From Stenotrophomonas sp. (lineage in GTDB: Bacteria > Pseudomonadota > Gammaproteobacteria > Xanthomonadales > Xanthomonadaceae): a stretch of 15,305 bases of DNA. The position numbers were made by a program, and so were the translations under genes. The stretch is from NCBI GenBank assembly GCA_003248565.1, contig QFOV01000053.1, positions 1 to 15,305 on the forward strand. Direction: 5' to 3'. Below are positions 1-7,939 of the stretch, one piece after another (the first letter of the stretch is position 1; each line of letters starts with the position of its first letter). A model generated the notes under the pieces. That model was not told the origin of the DNA. It saw nothing but the letters and a program-made list of their open reading frames with translations, and searched no databases.

Positions 1-1
1 G

Positions 2-1027
2 GCCAAGACGCCGGATGAGCAGAAAGCCAGCGACGCCGTGCCGGTGGAAGTGGCCAAGGCCGAGCGCCGTGCCATCGCCGCCAGCTATACCGGCACTGCT
101 GCACTGGAGCCGCGCGCTGAATCGCAGGTGGTCGCCAAGACCTCCGGCGTGGCGCTGGCGGTGCTGGTCGAGGAAGGCCAGCTGGTTCGCGCCGGGCAGC
201 CGTTGGTTCGACTGGACCCGGACCGTGCGCGCCTGAGCGTTGCACAGAGCGAGGCGCAGATGCGCAAGCTCGAGAACAGCTATCACCGCGCCGAAAAGCT
301 GGTGCAGCAGCAGTTGGTCAGCGCTGCCGACGTGGACCAGCTGCGCTATGACCTGGAGAACGCGCGGGCGATGTACCGGATGGCGACGCTGGAGTTGTCC
401 TACACGACGGTGGTCGCGCCGATCAGCGGTGTGGTCGCCTCGCGGGACATCAAGCCGGGCAACTTCGTGCAGATCAACTCGCCGATCATCCGCATCGTCG
501 ACAGCGGCCAGTTGGAAGCCACCCTCAATGTGCCCGAACGCGAGATCGCCAAGCTCAAGCCGGGCCAGGCCGTGTCGCTGCAGGTAGACGCGCTGCCCGG
601 CAAGCCGTTCACCGGCACGGTGGACCGCGTTGCGCCGGTGGTCGACAACGGCACCGGCACCTTCCGCGTGGTGACGACGTTCTCCGGTGAAGAAGCATTG
701 CAGGCAGGCATGTTCGGCCGCCTGAGCATCAACTACGATCAGCGCGCCGACGCATTGGTGGTGCCGCGTACCGCGCTGCTGGAAGACGGCGGCAAGCCGG
801 CAGTCTATGTGGTGCGCGACGGCAAGGCCGTGCGTACCGAGCTGGCCCTGGGTTACGACGATGCCGGCTTCATCGAGGTGCGCAACGGCCTGCAGCAGGG
901 TGATGAAGTCGTCATCGCTGGCAAGGCAGCACTGCGTGAAGGCAGTGCGGTGCAGGTGATCGGCAAGGAGAAGGCGGTCGCAGCGGCGGCCAAGGCGCCG
1001 GCAGCTGCACAGGCGACCAAGCAATGA
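2..1027 (+). CDS. RND efflux periplasmic adaptor subunit (HlyD/AcrA family), 5'-partial
   Basis: Membrane fusion protein that links an RND permease to an outer-membrane channel in the periplasm. The frame is open to the left edge of the window, so the true start and any signal peptide or lipobox lie outside; a GTG at 38 is internal and unlikely to be the start. Of 341 visible residues, the order is a half lipoyl-like barrel (SGVALAVLVEEGQLVRAGQP), a short coiled-coil hairpin rich in Gln, Glu and Arg, the second lipoyl half (VVAPISGVVASRDIKPG), a beta-barrel domain (from about GQLEATLNVPEREIAKLKPG) and a membrane-proximal domain ending in an Ala/Lys-rich tail. These are standard family features. 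Its TGA overlaps the ATG of the first permease (ATGA at 1024-1027), so the three genes are very probably one operon. Family assignment is firm; the exported substrate is unknown. Confidence 0.93.
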   Translation, partial: AKTPDEQKASDAVPVEVAKAERRAIAASYTGTAALEPRAESQVVAKTSGVALAVLVEEGQLVRAGQPLVRLDPDRARLSVAQSEAQMRKLENSYHRAEKLVQQQLVSAADVDQLRYDLENARAMYRMATLELSYTTVVAPISGVVASRDIKPGNFVQINSPIIRIVDSGQLEATLNVPEREIAKLKPGQAVSLQVDALPGKPFTGTVDRVAPVVDNGTGTFRVVTTFSGEEALQAGMFGRLSINYDQRADALVVPRTALLEDGGKPAVYVVRDGKAVRTELALGYDDAGFIEVRNGLQQGDEVVIAGKAALREGSAVQVIGKEKAVAAAAKAPAAAQATKQ

Positions 1028-4000
1028 GTGACCACGGACCGTCGGCTTCCGGCGGTGGCTTCGACCTGATCGAGTTCGCCACCCGCCGCCGCGTCACCAT
1101 CGCGATGATGACGCTGACCCTGGTGTTGTTTGGCCTGATCTCGCTGTCCAGCCTGAAGGTCGAACTGCTACCGGACCTGAGCTATCCCACCCTGACCGTG
1201 CGCACCGATTACGAAGGTGCGGCGCCGGCCGAGATCGAGACGCTCATCTCGCAGCCGGCCGAAGAAGCGCTGGGCATCGTCAAGGGCCTGCGCAAGCTCA
1301 AGTCGATCTCGCGCACCGGTCAAAGCGACGTGGTGCTGGAGTTCGCCTGGGGCACGGACATGCAGCAGGCCGGGCTGGACGTTCGCGACAAGATGGAGAC
1401 GCTGCAGTTGCCGCTGGAGGCCAAGCCGCCAGTGCTGCTGCGCTTCAATCCGTCCACCCAGCCGATCATGCGGCTGGCGCTGTCGTCCAAGCAGGAAGCC
1501 GGCAACGACGCCGATGCCGTGCGCCGCCTGATGGAACTGCGCCGTTACGCCGATGAAGACCTCAAGCGCAAGCTCGAGCCGGTCAGCGGTGTGGCTGCGG
1601 TCAAGGTCGGCGGTGGTCTGGAAGACGAGATCCAGGTTGATATCGACCAGCGCAAGCTGGCCGCGCTCGGTCTGTCGCTGGACACGGTGATCCAGCGCCT
1701 GCAACAGGAGAACGTGAACCTGTCCGGCGGTCGTCTGGAAGAAGGTTCGCAGCGTTACCTGGTGCGTACCGTCAACCAGTTCGCCACGGTCGAACAGATG
1801 CGCGAGATGCTGCTGACCACGGCCAGTGGTTCCAGCACCGCCAGCTCGACCGGTGAGAACCGCCAGCTGATGTCAGCCATCCTCGGCAGCAGCGATCCCA
1901 ACGTCATCGCGGCGATGCGCAGTGATGGCAGCAGCAGCGCACCCAGCGTGCGCTTGAAGGACGTGGCCGAAGTGCGCCAGGGCTACAAGGAGCGCGAAGC
2001 GGTGATCCGCGCTGCCGGCCATGAAGCAGTCGAACTCGCTGTCTACAAGGAAGGCGACGCCAATACCGTTTCCACCGCCGATGCGCTGGAAGCCCGGCTC
2101 GAAACCATCCGCAAGGAAATGCCCAAGGACATCGAGATGACGATGGTGGAGGACCAGTCGGTCTTCATCCGCCACGCCATCAAGGACGTCAAGATCGATG
2201 CGGTGATCGGCGGCCTGCTGTCGGTGCTGATCATCTTCCTGTTCCTGCGCGATGGCTGGAGCACCTTCGTGATCTCGCTGTCGCTGCCGATCTCGATCAT
2301 CGCCACGTTCTTCTTCATGGGCCAGCTCGGCCTGAGCTTGAACGTGATGTCGCTGGGCGGCCTGGCGCTGGCTACCGGTCTGGTGGTGGATGACTCGATC
2401 GTGGTGCTGGAATCCATCGCCAAGGCGCGTGAGCGCGGCATGGGCATTCTGGAAGCGGCGATCAAGGGCACCCGCGAGGTGTTCATGGCCGTGGTTGCCT
2501 CGACCCTGACCACCATCGCGGTGTTCCTGCCGCTGGTGTTCGTCGAAGGCATCGCCGGTCAGTTGTTCCGCGACCAGGCCTTGACGGTGTCGATCGCCAT
2601 CGCGGTGTCGCTGGTGGTGTCGATGACCCTGATTCCGATGCTGAGCGCGCTGAAGGGCCGTCCGCCGTTGGAGTTCCCGGCCGAAGACCCGCGCGAGCCG
2701 TGGCGTCCGCAAAGCCGCTGGAAGAAGCCGGCTGCCTATGCTGGCCGTGGCATCGGCGCGATGTTCCGTTACGGCTTCTATTTCCTGGCCTGGAGCGTGG
2801 TGCGGATCTTCCGTGGCATTGCCGCGGTGGTCGGCCCGGTGATGCGCAAGGCCAGTGATCTGGCAATGGCGCCGTATGGCCGTGCGGAAGCGGGCTACCT
2901 GCGCGCGCTGCCGGCAGCATTGAAGCGTCCGTGGCCGATCCTGGGTTTTGCAACCCTGGCCTTTGGTCTGACCTTGGCTGCGCTGCCGCTGCTGGGCGTC
3001 GACCTGCTGCCGCAGCTGGCCCAGGACCGCTTCGAGATGACTGCCAAGCTGCCGCCGGGCACGCCACTGGCGCAGACCGATGCATTGGTGCGCGAAGTGC
3101 AGCGCAAGCATGCCGGCGAAGAGGGCGTGCGCCTGCTGTATGGCGTCTCCGGTACCGGTACGCGACTGGATGCCAGCCCGACCGAGAGCGGCGAGAATAT
3201 CGGCAAGCTGTCGGTGGTGATGAATGACACCAAGCTGGAGCCGGCACTGACCGAAAAACTGCGCGAGACCATGAAGGCCTGGCCGTCAGCGCAGGTGGAT
3301 TTCGCCCGCCCGGAACTGTTCGCGCTGTCGCCGCCGCTGGAAATCGAAATCGAGGGCAATAATCTCGAAGACATCCGCGTCGCCGGCAATCGCCTGGCTG
3401 GCATGCTGCGCGAGAACCCGCACTATGCCGACGTCAAGTCGACGGTGGAGCAGGGCTTCCCGGAAATCCAGGTGGTGTTCGACCAGGACCGCGCCGCGGC
3501 ACTCGGCCTGACCACCCGGCAGATCGCTGATGCGGTGGTCAACAAGGTCAAGGGCAATGTCGCTACCCGCTACAGCTTCCGCGATCGCAAGATCGACGTG
3601 CTGGTGCGCGTGCAGGAATCGGAGCGTTCCTCGGTCAACGACATCCGTCGCCTGATCGTCAACCCGAGCGGTGCCAAGCCGATCGAGCTGGGTTCGGTGG
3701 CCGATGTCATCGCCACCACCGGCCCGAGCGAAATCCACCGCGCCGACCAGCGCCGTGTGGCCATCGTCTCGGCCAACCTGCGCGACATCGACCTGGGCAA
3801 GGCCATCACCGAAGTGCAGAGCATGGTCGCCAAGAATCCGCTGGGCACCGACGTCGGTATGCACATCGGTGGCCAGGGCCAGGAACTGGGTGAGTCGATC
3901 CGATCGCTGCTGTTCGCCTTCGCATTGGCGGTGTTCCTGGTTTATCTGGTGATGGCATCGCAGTTCGAATCGCTGCTGCATCCTTTCGTCATCCTGTTCA

Positions 4001-4491
4001 CCATTCCGCTGGCCCTGGTCGGTGCGGTTGCAGCGCTGCTGCTGGCGCGTTCACCGGTCTCGGTGGTGGTGTTCATCGGCTTGATCCTGTTGGTTGGTCT
4101 GGTGGTGAAGAACGCCATCATCCTGATCGACAAGGTCAACCAGTTGCGTGAGGAGGGCGTGGCCAAGCGTGAGGCCCTGGTTGAAGGCGCACGTTCGCGT
4201 CTGCGGCCGATCATGATGACCACGCTGTGTGCGGTGTTCGGCTTCCTGCCGCTGGCCCTGGCCTTCGGTGAAGGTGCTGAAGTGCGCTCGCCGATGGCGA
4301 TCACGGTGATCGGTGGCCTGCTGGTGTCGACCCTGCTGACCCTGCTGGTGATCCCGGTGGTGTATGACCTGCTGGATCGCAAACCGGACGAGTACTACGC
4401 CGAGCGCGGCCGTCGTGCACGCCAGGCGATGGCCCAGGCCGAGCAGGTGCTGAGCCACGAGCAGGACCCCATCGGCGGCATCAATGACTGA
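1024..4491 (+). CDS. RND efflux permease, first of two (HAE1/AcrB-like), enlarged
   Basis: Inner-membrane proton-driven exporter, 1155 residues against about 1020-1050 for AcrB-type pumps. Duplicated architecture: TM1 (about residues 23-43), a periplasmic porter half, TM2-6, a long linker, TM7 (about 637-658), a second porter half, TM8-12. The proton-relay residues are intact: the TM4 Asp pair is D456/D457 in GLVVDDSIVVLESI and the TM10 Lys is K1029 in GLVVKNAIILID, equivalent to AcrB D407/D408 and K940. Two expansions explain the size: a Ser-rich stretch at about residues 267-308 within the first porter half, and an approximately 90-residue linker (about 544-634) between TM6 and TM7 with a Trp/Arg/Pro-rich part and a hydrophobic, probably membrane-lying helix. 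It overlaps the adaptor by 4 nt and the next permease by 8 nt. Two different permeases after one adaptor recalls MdtABC; whether they form a heterotrimer is inference. I cannot assign it to a named Sme system. Confidence 0.95.
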   Translation: MSDHGPSASGGGFDLIEFATRRRVTIAMMTLTLVLFGLISLSSLKVELLPDLSYPTLTVRTDYEGAAPAEIETLISQPAEEALGIVKGLRKLKSISRTGQSDVVLEFAWGTDMQQAGLDVRDKMETLQLPLEAKPPVLLRFNPSTQPIMRLALSSKQEAGNDADAVRRLMELRRYADEDLKRKLEPVSGVAAVKVGGGLEDEIQVDIDQRKLAALGLSLDTVIQRLQQENVNLSGGRLEEGSQRYLVRTVNQFATVEQMREMLLTTASGSSTASSTGENRQLMSAILGSSDPNVIAAMRSDGSSSAPSVRLKDVAEVRQGYKEREAVIRAAGHEAVELAVYKEGDANTVSTADALEARLETIRKEMPKDIEMTMVEDQSVFIRHAIKDVKIDAVIGGLLSVLIIFLFLRDGWSTFVISLSLPISIIATFFFMGQLGLSLNVMSLGGLALATGLVVDDSIVVLESIAKARERGMGILEAAIKGTREVFMAVVASTLTTIAVFLPLVFVEGIAGQLFRDQALTVSIAIAVSLVVSMTLIPMLSALKGRPPLEFPAEDPREPWRPQSRWKKPAAYAGRGIGAMFRYGFYFLAWSVVRIFRGIAAVVGPVMRKASDLAMAPYGRAEAGYLRALPAALKRPWPILGFATLAFGLTLAALPLLGVDLLPQLAQDRFEMTAKLPPGTPLAQTDALVREVQRKHAGEEGVRLLYGVSGTGTRLDASPTESGENIGKLSVVMNDTKLEPALTEKLRETMKAWPSAQVDFARPELFALSPPLEIEIEGNNLEDIRVAGNRLAGMLRENPHYADVKSTVEQGFPEIQVVFDQDRAAALGLTTRQIADAVVNKVKGNVATRYSFRDRKIDVLVRVQESERSSVNDIRRLIVNPSGAKPIELGSVADVIATTGPSEIHRADQRRVAIVSANLRDIDLGKAITEVQSMVAKNPLGTDVGMHIGGQGQELGESIRSLLFAFALAVFLVYLVMASQFESLLHPFVILFTIPLALVGAVAALLLARSPVSVVVFIGLILLVGLVVKNAIILIDKVNQLREEGVAKREALVEGARSRLRPIMMTTLCAVFGFLPLALAFGEGAEVRSPMAITVIGGLLVSTLLTLLVIPVVYDLLDRKPDEYYAERGRRARQAMAQAEQVLSHEQDPIGGIND

Positions 4492-7400
4492 GCGGATGAA
4501 TATCACCGAGCTGTCCATCCGCCGCCCTGTCACCACCATCATGTTGTTCGTGTCGATGGTGGTGATCGGCCTGATTGCTGCGTTCAAGCTGCCGCTGGAG
4601 TCCGAGCCGGAAGCATCGATCCCGTTCTTCTTCATCGCCTTGCCATACCCGGGCTCGACCCCGGAAGAAGTGGAGCGCAACCTGCTGCGGCCGGTTGAAG
4701 AGGCCATCGCCACGATGCCCGGCATCAAGACGATGAACTCGCGCGCCAATGCCGAGGGCGGCCAGATCCAGGTCGAGTTCAGCGATTGGAACCGCGACAT
4801 CGCCATGGCCGCATCCGAAGCGCGTGAGCGCATCGATGCGGTACGCGATGAGTTGCCGGATGACTTCCGTCGTTACTACGTGCAGCGCTGGAGTACCAGT
4901 GATCAGGAAGCGATCAGCCTGCGCCTGAACAGTGCCGAGGACCTGACCGCGCGCGCTGACATGATCGAGCGTGCCATCAAGCAGCGCCTGGAGCGTCTGC
5001 CCGGCGTGGCCCGTGTTGAAGTGGAAGGCGTTGCCAAGCAGGAAGTGCTGATCGCGCTGGACAAGGACCGCATCAGTGCGCACGGCGTGGCCCTGAATGA
5101 TCTGGTGCAGAAGCTGCAGGCGGCCAACTTCGCGGTATCGGCCGGACAGATCACCGAGGACGGCCGCCGCCTGCGCGTGCAGCCCAAGGGTGAGTTGCTG
5201 GAAGTGCAGGAGCTGCGCGACCTGCCGGTCAACAATCGTGGTACCCGCCTGTCGGACATCGCCGAGGTCAGCCTGCAGCCGCAGCGCATGAGCTATGTGC
5301 GGCGCATGGAAGGCAAGCCCAGCGTGGGCGTGGACATCTACAAGGAGCGCTCGGCGAACCTGGTGGATCTGTCGCGCGCTGTGACCAAGGAAGTCGCGCT
5401 GTTGGGTGAGGATCCAGCCTTGCGCGGTGTCGATATCGAGATTGCATGGGATTCCGGCAAGGCGGTCACCAGTTCGCTGCTGGCCCTGGCCGAGGCCGGG
5501 GCGATCGGCCTGCTGCTGTCGGTGATCGTGCTGTACGCCTTCCTGCGCCATTGGCCCTCAACGCTGATGGTGTCGATGGCGATCCCGATCTGTTTCATCA
5601 TGACCTTGGGCTTCATGTACTTCACCGGCATCAGCCTGAACATCATTTCGATGATGGGCTTGTTGCTGGCGGTGGGCATGCTGGTGGACAACGCCGTGGT
5701 GGTGGTGGAAAGCATCTACCAGGAGCGCGAGAAATACCCCGGCAAACCGGAGATGGCATCCATCATCGGCACCCGCCACGTGGCGATCGCGCTGTCGGCC
5801 GGTACCTTGTGCCACTGCGTGGTGTTCCTGCCGATGATGTTCGGCGAGAAGAACATCATCACCATTTACCTGACCCAGTTGGCGCTGACCATCTCGTTCT
5901 CGTTGCTGGCCTCGTGGCTGGTGGCGGTGAGCCTGATCCCGATGCTGTCGGCACGGATGAAGACCCCGCCGGCATTGAAGTCGCCGTTCATCAGCCGTCT
6001 GCAGGAGCGTTACGCGCGGATACTGCGCTGGACCCTGCAGAACCGCGGCTGGAGCGTGGCCGGTATCGTGTTGGTGTCGGTGCTCAGCGTGTGGCCGATG
6101 ACCCATACCACCGGTGGTGGCGATGACAATGATCCGGATGAGATCAACATCTTCTACCAATGGAAGGGCTCCTATTCCAAGGAAGAGATGGGCAAGGAAG
6201 TGCAGCGGGTCGAGGACTTCGTCAATGCCAACCGCGACGAGTTCAAGATCAAGCGCGTGTACAGCCGCTTCGCCGAACAGGGCTGGGCGCAGACGCGTCT
6301 GTACCTGACCGTTGACGACCGCGAGCAGAGCAAGAAAATCGAGGAAGAGGTGCGCAAGGGGCTGCCACAGTCGGCGCGTGCCAAGATTGGTATCGGCTGG
6401 CCGGGTGGCATGGGCAGCGAAGGGCAGGGCCTGCGTTTCAGTCTGGTGGGTGATTCAAGCCAGACCTTGCGTGAGTTGGCCGATGACATCGTGCCGATCC
6501 TGGCGCGCAATCCCAAGTTGCGCGATGTGCGCGTGGACGTGGGTGATGCCAATGCCGAGCTGGCGGTGCGGGTCAACCGCGAGCGCGCAGCGTCGTATGG
6601 CTTCAGTGCCCAGCAGGTGGCGCAGTTCGTGGGCATGGCGCTGCGTGGCTCATCGCTGCGTGACTTCCACCGCGATGACGTCGAGATTCCGGTCAATGTG
6701 CGTTTCTCCGGCTCGGAGAACTACAGCATCGAGGACTTGTCTTCGTTCATGGTGCGCAGCTCCAGCGGCAAGGAGATCCCGCTGCTGGCGATGGTGGACG
6801 TCAACGTCAATCCGGCGGCCAACTCCATCCAGCGCTTGAACCGGCAGACCATGCTGCGTATCGAGGCTGGCCTGGCCAAGGACGTGCCGATGGACCAGGC
6901 GCGCAAGTCGGTCGAGGAGACCCTGGACCGGGTGCAGTTCCCGCCGGGCTATGGCTATACGTTCAACGGTGCGGGTTTCAACATCAACTTCGATGGCATG
7001 GACCAGATGGTGACGGCGATCTTCATTGCCCTGATCCTGATGGTGGTGATCATGGCGGCGGTGTTCGAGTCGTTGCTGTTCCCGGCGGCGATCATGTCCT
7101 GCGTGCTGTTCTCGATCTATGGCGTGTACTGGCTGTTCTGGCTGACCGGTACCGAGATGAACATCATGGCGGTGATCGGCATCCTGGTGCTGATGGGCGT
7201 GGTGGTGAACAACGGCATCGTGATGATCGAGCACATCAACAACCTGCGCCGGCGTGGGGTGTCGCGTACCGAGGCCTTGATCGAAGGCAGCCGTGAGCGT
7301 CTGCGGCCGATCATGATGACGATGGGCACGGCGATCCTGGCGATGGTGCCGATCGCCTTGAACACCACCACGGCTGACGGCATGCCGCCGTACTACCCGA

Positions 7401-7567
7401 TGGCGCGCGCGATTGCGGGTGGATTGGCGTTCTCCACGGTGGTGAGCTTGCTGTTCCTGCCGACCATCTATGCGCTGCTGGATGATCTGCGGACTGGCAC
7501 GGCGCGGTTGGTGCGGCGTGCGCGCGGCTTGCCGCCGGTGGAGCGTGCGGTTGTTGTAGAGGGCTGA
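4484..7567 (+). CDS. RND efflux permease, second of two (HAE1/AcrB-like), altered proton relay
   Basis: Second inner-membrane RND subunit, 1027 residues, normal length for the superfamily. It begins with the typical N-terminal helix (NITELSIRRPVTTIMLFVS) and has 12 predicted TM segments and two porter halves. The TM4 motif reads GMLVDNAVVVVESI (D402, N403) and the TM10 motif GVVVNNGIVMIEHI (N909, N910), so relative to AcrB one of the two Asp and the Lys are replaced by Asn. N/N variants occur in other RND branches, so this is not a sign of decay. The start of the second porter half carries an acidic Asp-rich stretch (about residues 542-552) where AcrB has its FLPDEDQG segment. The start at 4484 overlaps the previous gene by 8 nt (ATGACTGA); an in-frame ATG at 4496 is an alternative, and neither has a strong Shine-Dalgarno. 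Probably works with the upstream permease and adaptor; substrate unknown. Confidence 0.95.
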   Translation: MTERMNITELSIRRPVTTIMLFVSMVVIGLIAAFKLPLESEPEASIPFFFIALPYPGSTPEEVERNLLRPVEEAIATMPGIKTMNSRANAEGGQIQVEFSDWNRDIAMAASEARERIDAVRDELPDDFRRYYVQRWSTSDQEAISLRLNSAEDLTARADMIERAIKQRLERLPGVARVEVEGVAKQEVLIALDKDRISAHGVALNDLVQKLQAANFAVSAGQITEDGRRLRVQPKGELLEVQELRDLPVNNRGTRLSDIAEVSLQPQRMSYVRRMEGKPSVGVDIYKERSANLVDLSRAVTKEVALLGEDPALRGVDIEIAWDSGKAVTSSLLALAEAGAIGLLLSVIVLYAFLRHWPSTLMVSMAIPICFIMTLGFMYFTGISLNIISMMGLLLAVGMLVDNAVVVVESIYQEREKYPGKPEMASIIGTRHVAIALSAGTLCHCVVFLPMMFGEKNIITIYLTQLALTISFSLLASWLVAVSLIPMLSARMKTPPALKSPFISRLQERYARILRWTLQNRGWSVAGIVLVSVLSVWPMTHTTGGGDDNDPDEINIFYQWKGSYSKEEMGKEVQRVEDFVNANRDEFKIKRVYSRFAEQGWAQTRLYLTVDDREQSKKIEEEVRKGLPQSARAKIGIGWPGGMGSEGQGLRFSLVGDSSQTLRELADDIVPILARNPKLRDVRVDVGDANAELAVRVNRERAASYGFSAQQVAQFVGMALRGSSLRDFHRDDVEIPVNVRFSGSENYSIEDLSSFMVRSSSGKEIPLLAMVDVNVNPAANSIQRLNRQTMLRIEAGLAKDVPMDQARKSVEETLDRVQFPPGYGYTFNGAGFNINFDGMDQMVTAIFIALILMVVIMAAVFESLLFPAAIMSCVLFSIYGVYWLFWLTGTEMNIMAVIGILVLMGVVVNNGIVMIEHINNLRRRGVSRTEALIEGSRERLRPIMMTMGTAILAMVPIALNTTTADGMPPYYPMARAIAGGLAFSTVVSLLFLPTIYALLDDLRTGTARLVRRARGLPPVERAVVVEG

Positions 7568-7644
7568 TTGGCTGGAGGGCAGGGCGGCTGTAGCTGCTTC
7601 GACGACTGGCAGCGAAGGCAACAGCAACAGCTGAAGCAAGAGCT

Positions 7645-7684
7645 GCCCTCACCCCTACCCCTCTCCCGCATGCGGGAGAGGGGA
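7645..7684 (+). repeat. 40-bp palindromic intergenic element, copy 1
   Basis: Contains a perfect 26-bp palindrome at 7658-7683 (13-bp arms ending GCA|TGC, no spacer), preceded by GCCCTCACCCCTA. The whole 40 bp is the exact reverse complement of the copy at 7821-7860. Elements of this CCCTCACCCC/CTCTCCCG type are dispersed in many xanthomonad and pseudomonad genomes (from memory). They may also act as RNA hairpins at the 3' end of the efflux operon. Confidence 0.85.
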
Positions 7685-7820
7685 CAGCCAAGGCAGAAGC
7701 TGGATCAAAGGCCAAAGCCAAAGCAACAGCCAGAGCAACAGCCGAAGCAGCAGCTGGCGATCAGGCTTCCGCTGCCGAAGCCAAAGATGCAGCAGCAAAA
7801 GAAAAATGCAGGGGAGCTAG

Positions 7821-7860
7821 TCCCCTCTCCCGCATGCGGGAGAGGGGTAGGGGTGAGGGC
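7821..7860 (-). repeat. 40-bp palindromic intergenic element, copy 2 (inverted)
   Basis: Exact reverse complement of the element at 7645-7684, with its own perfect 26-bp palindrome at 7822-7847 and the GGTGAGGGC end pointing right. The copies are 136 bp apart, so a transcript could fold either as two separate hairpins or as one 40-bp stem. Both lie between two convergent genes, where they could limit read-through, but no U-tract follows either copy. Confidence 0.85.
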
Positions 7861-7939
7861 GCTTCTAAGCTTTTAAAGCATTTACAGCGTTTAAACCAAA
7901 GCTCAAAGCAAAGGCCTCAAAGCCGAAGCCGCAAAGGCC

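Larger units (their letters stand above)
7568..7939. other. Convergent intergenic region with low-complexity hexamer-like tract
   Basis: This 372-bp gap separates the ends of the plus-strand RND operon and the minus-strand TraB-family gene. Apart from two 40-bp palindromic elements, it is mostly degenerate six-base units of the form GCN plus a purine-rich triplet (GCCAAA, GCAACA, GCCGAA), clear at about 7607-7645, 7686-7810 and again at about 7895-7937. In one frame the tract reads as alternating Ala-X dipeptides (A-K-A-K-A-T-A-R), but that frame opens just after a TAG with no ATG or ribosome binding site near its beginning. I see no convincing gene and no canonical hairpin followed by a T run. 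Confidence 0.6.

Noticed and set aside
1873..3111. 412-codon antisense frame within the first permease
   Set aside because: His/Gln/Arg-rich translation typical of antisense frames in high-GC DNA, lying wholly opposite a clear RND gene.
7568..7876. 102-codon open frame directly after the second permease
   Set aside because: It runs through both palindromic elements and the hexamer tract, giving Gln/Lys/Pro low-complexity sequence, with no credible start context; best seen as non-coding.
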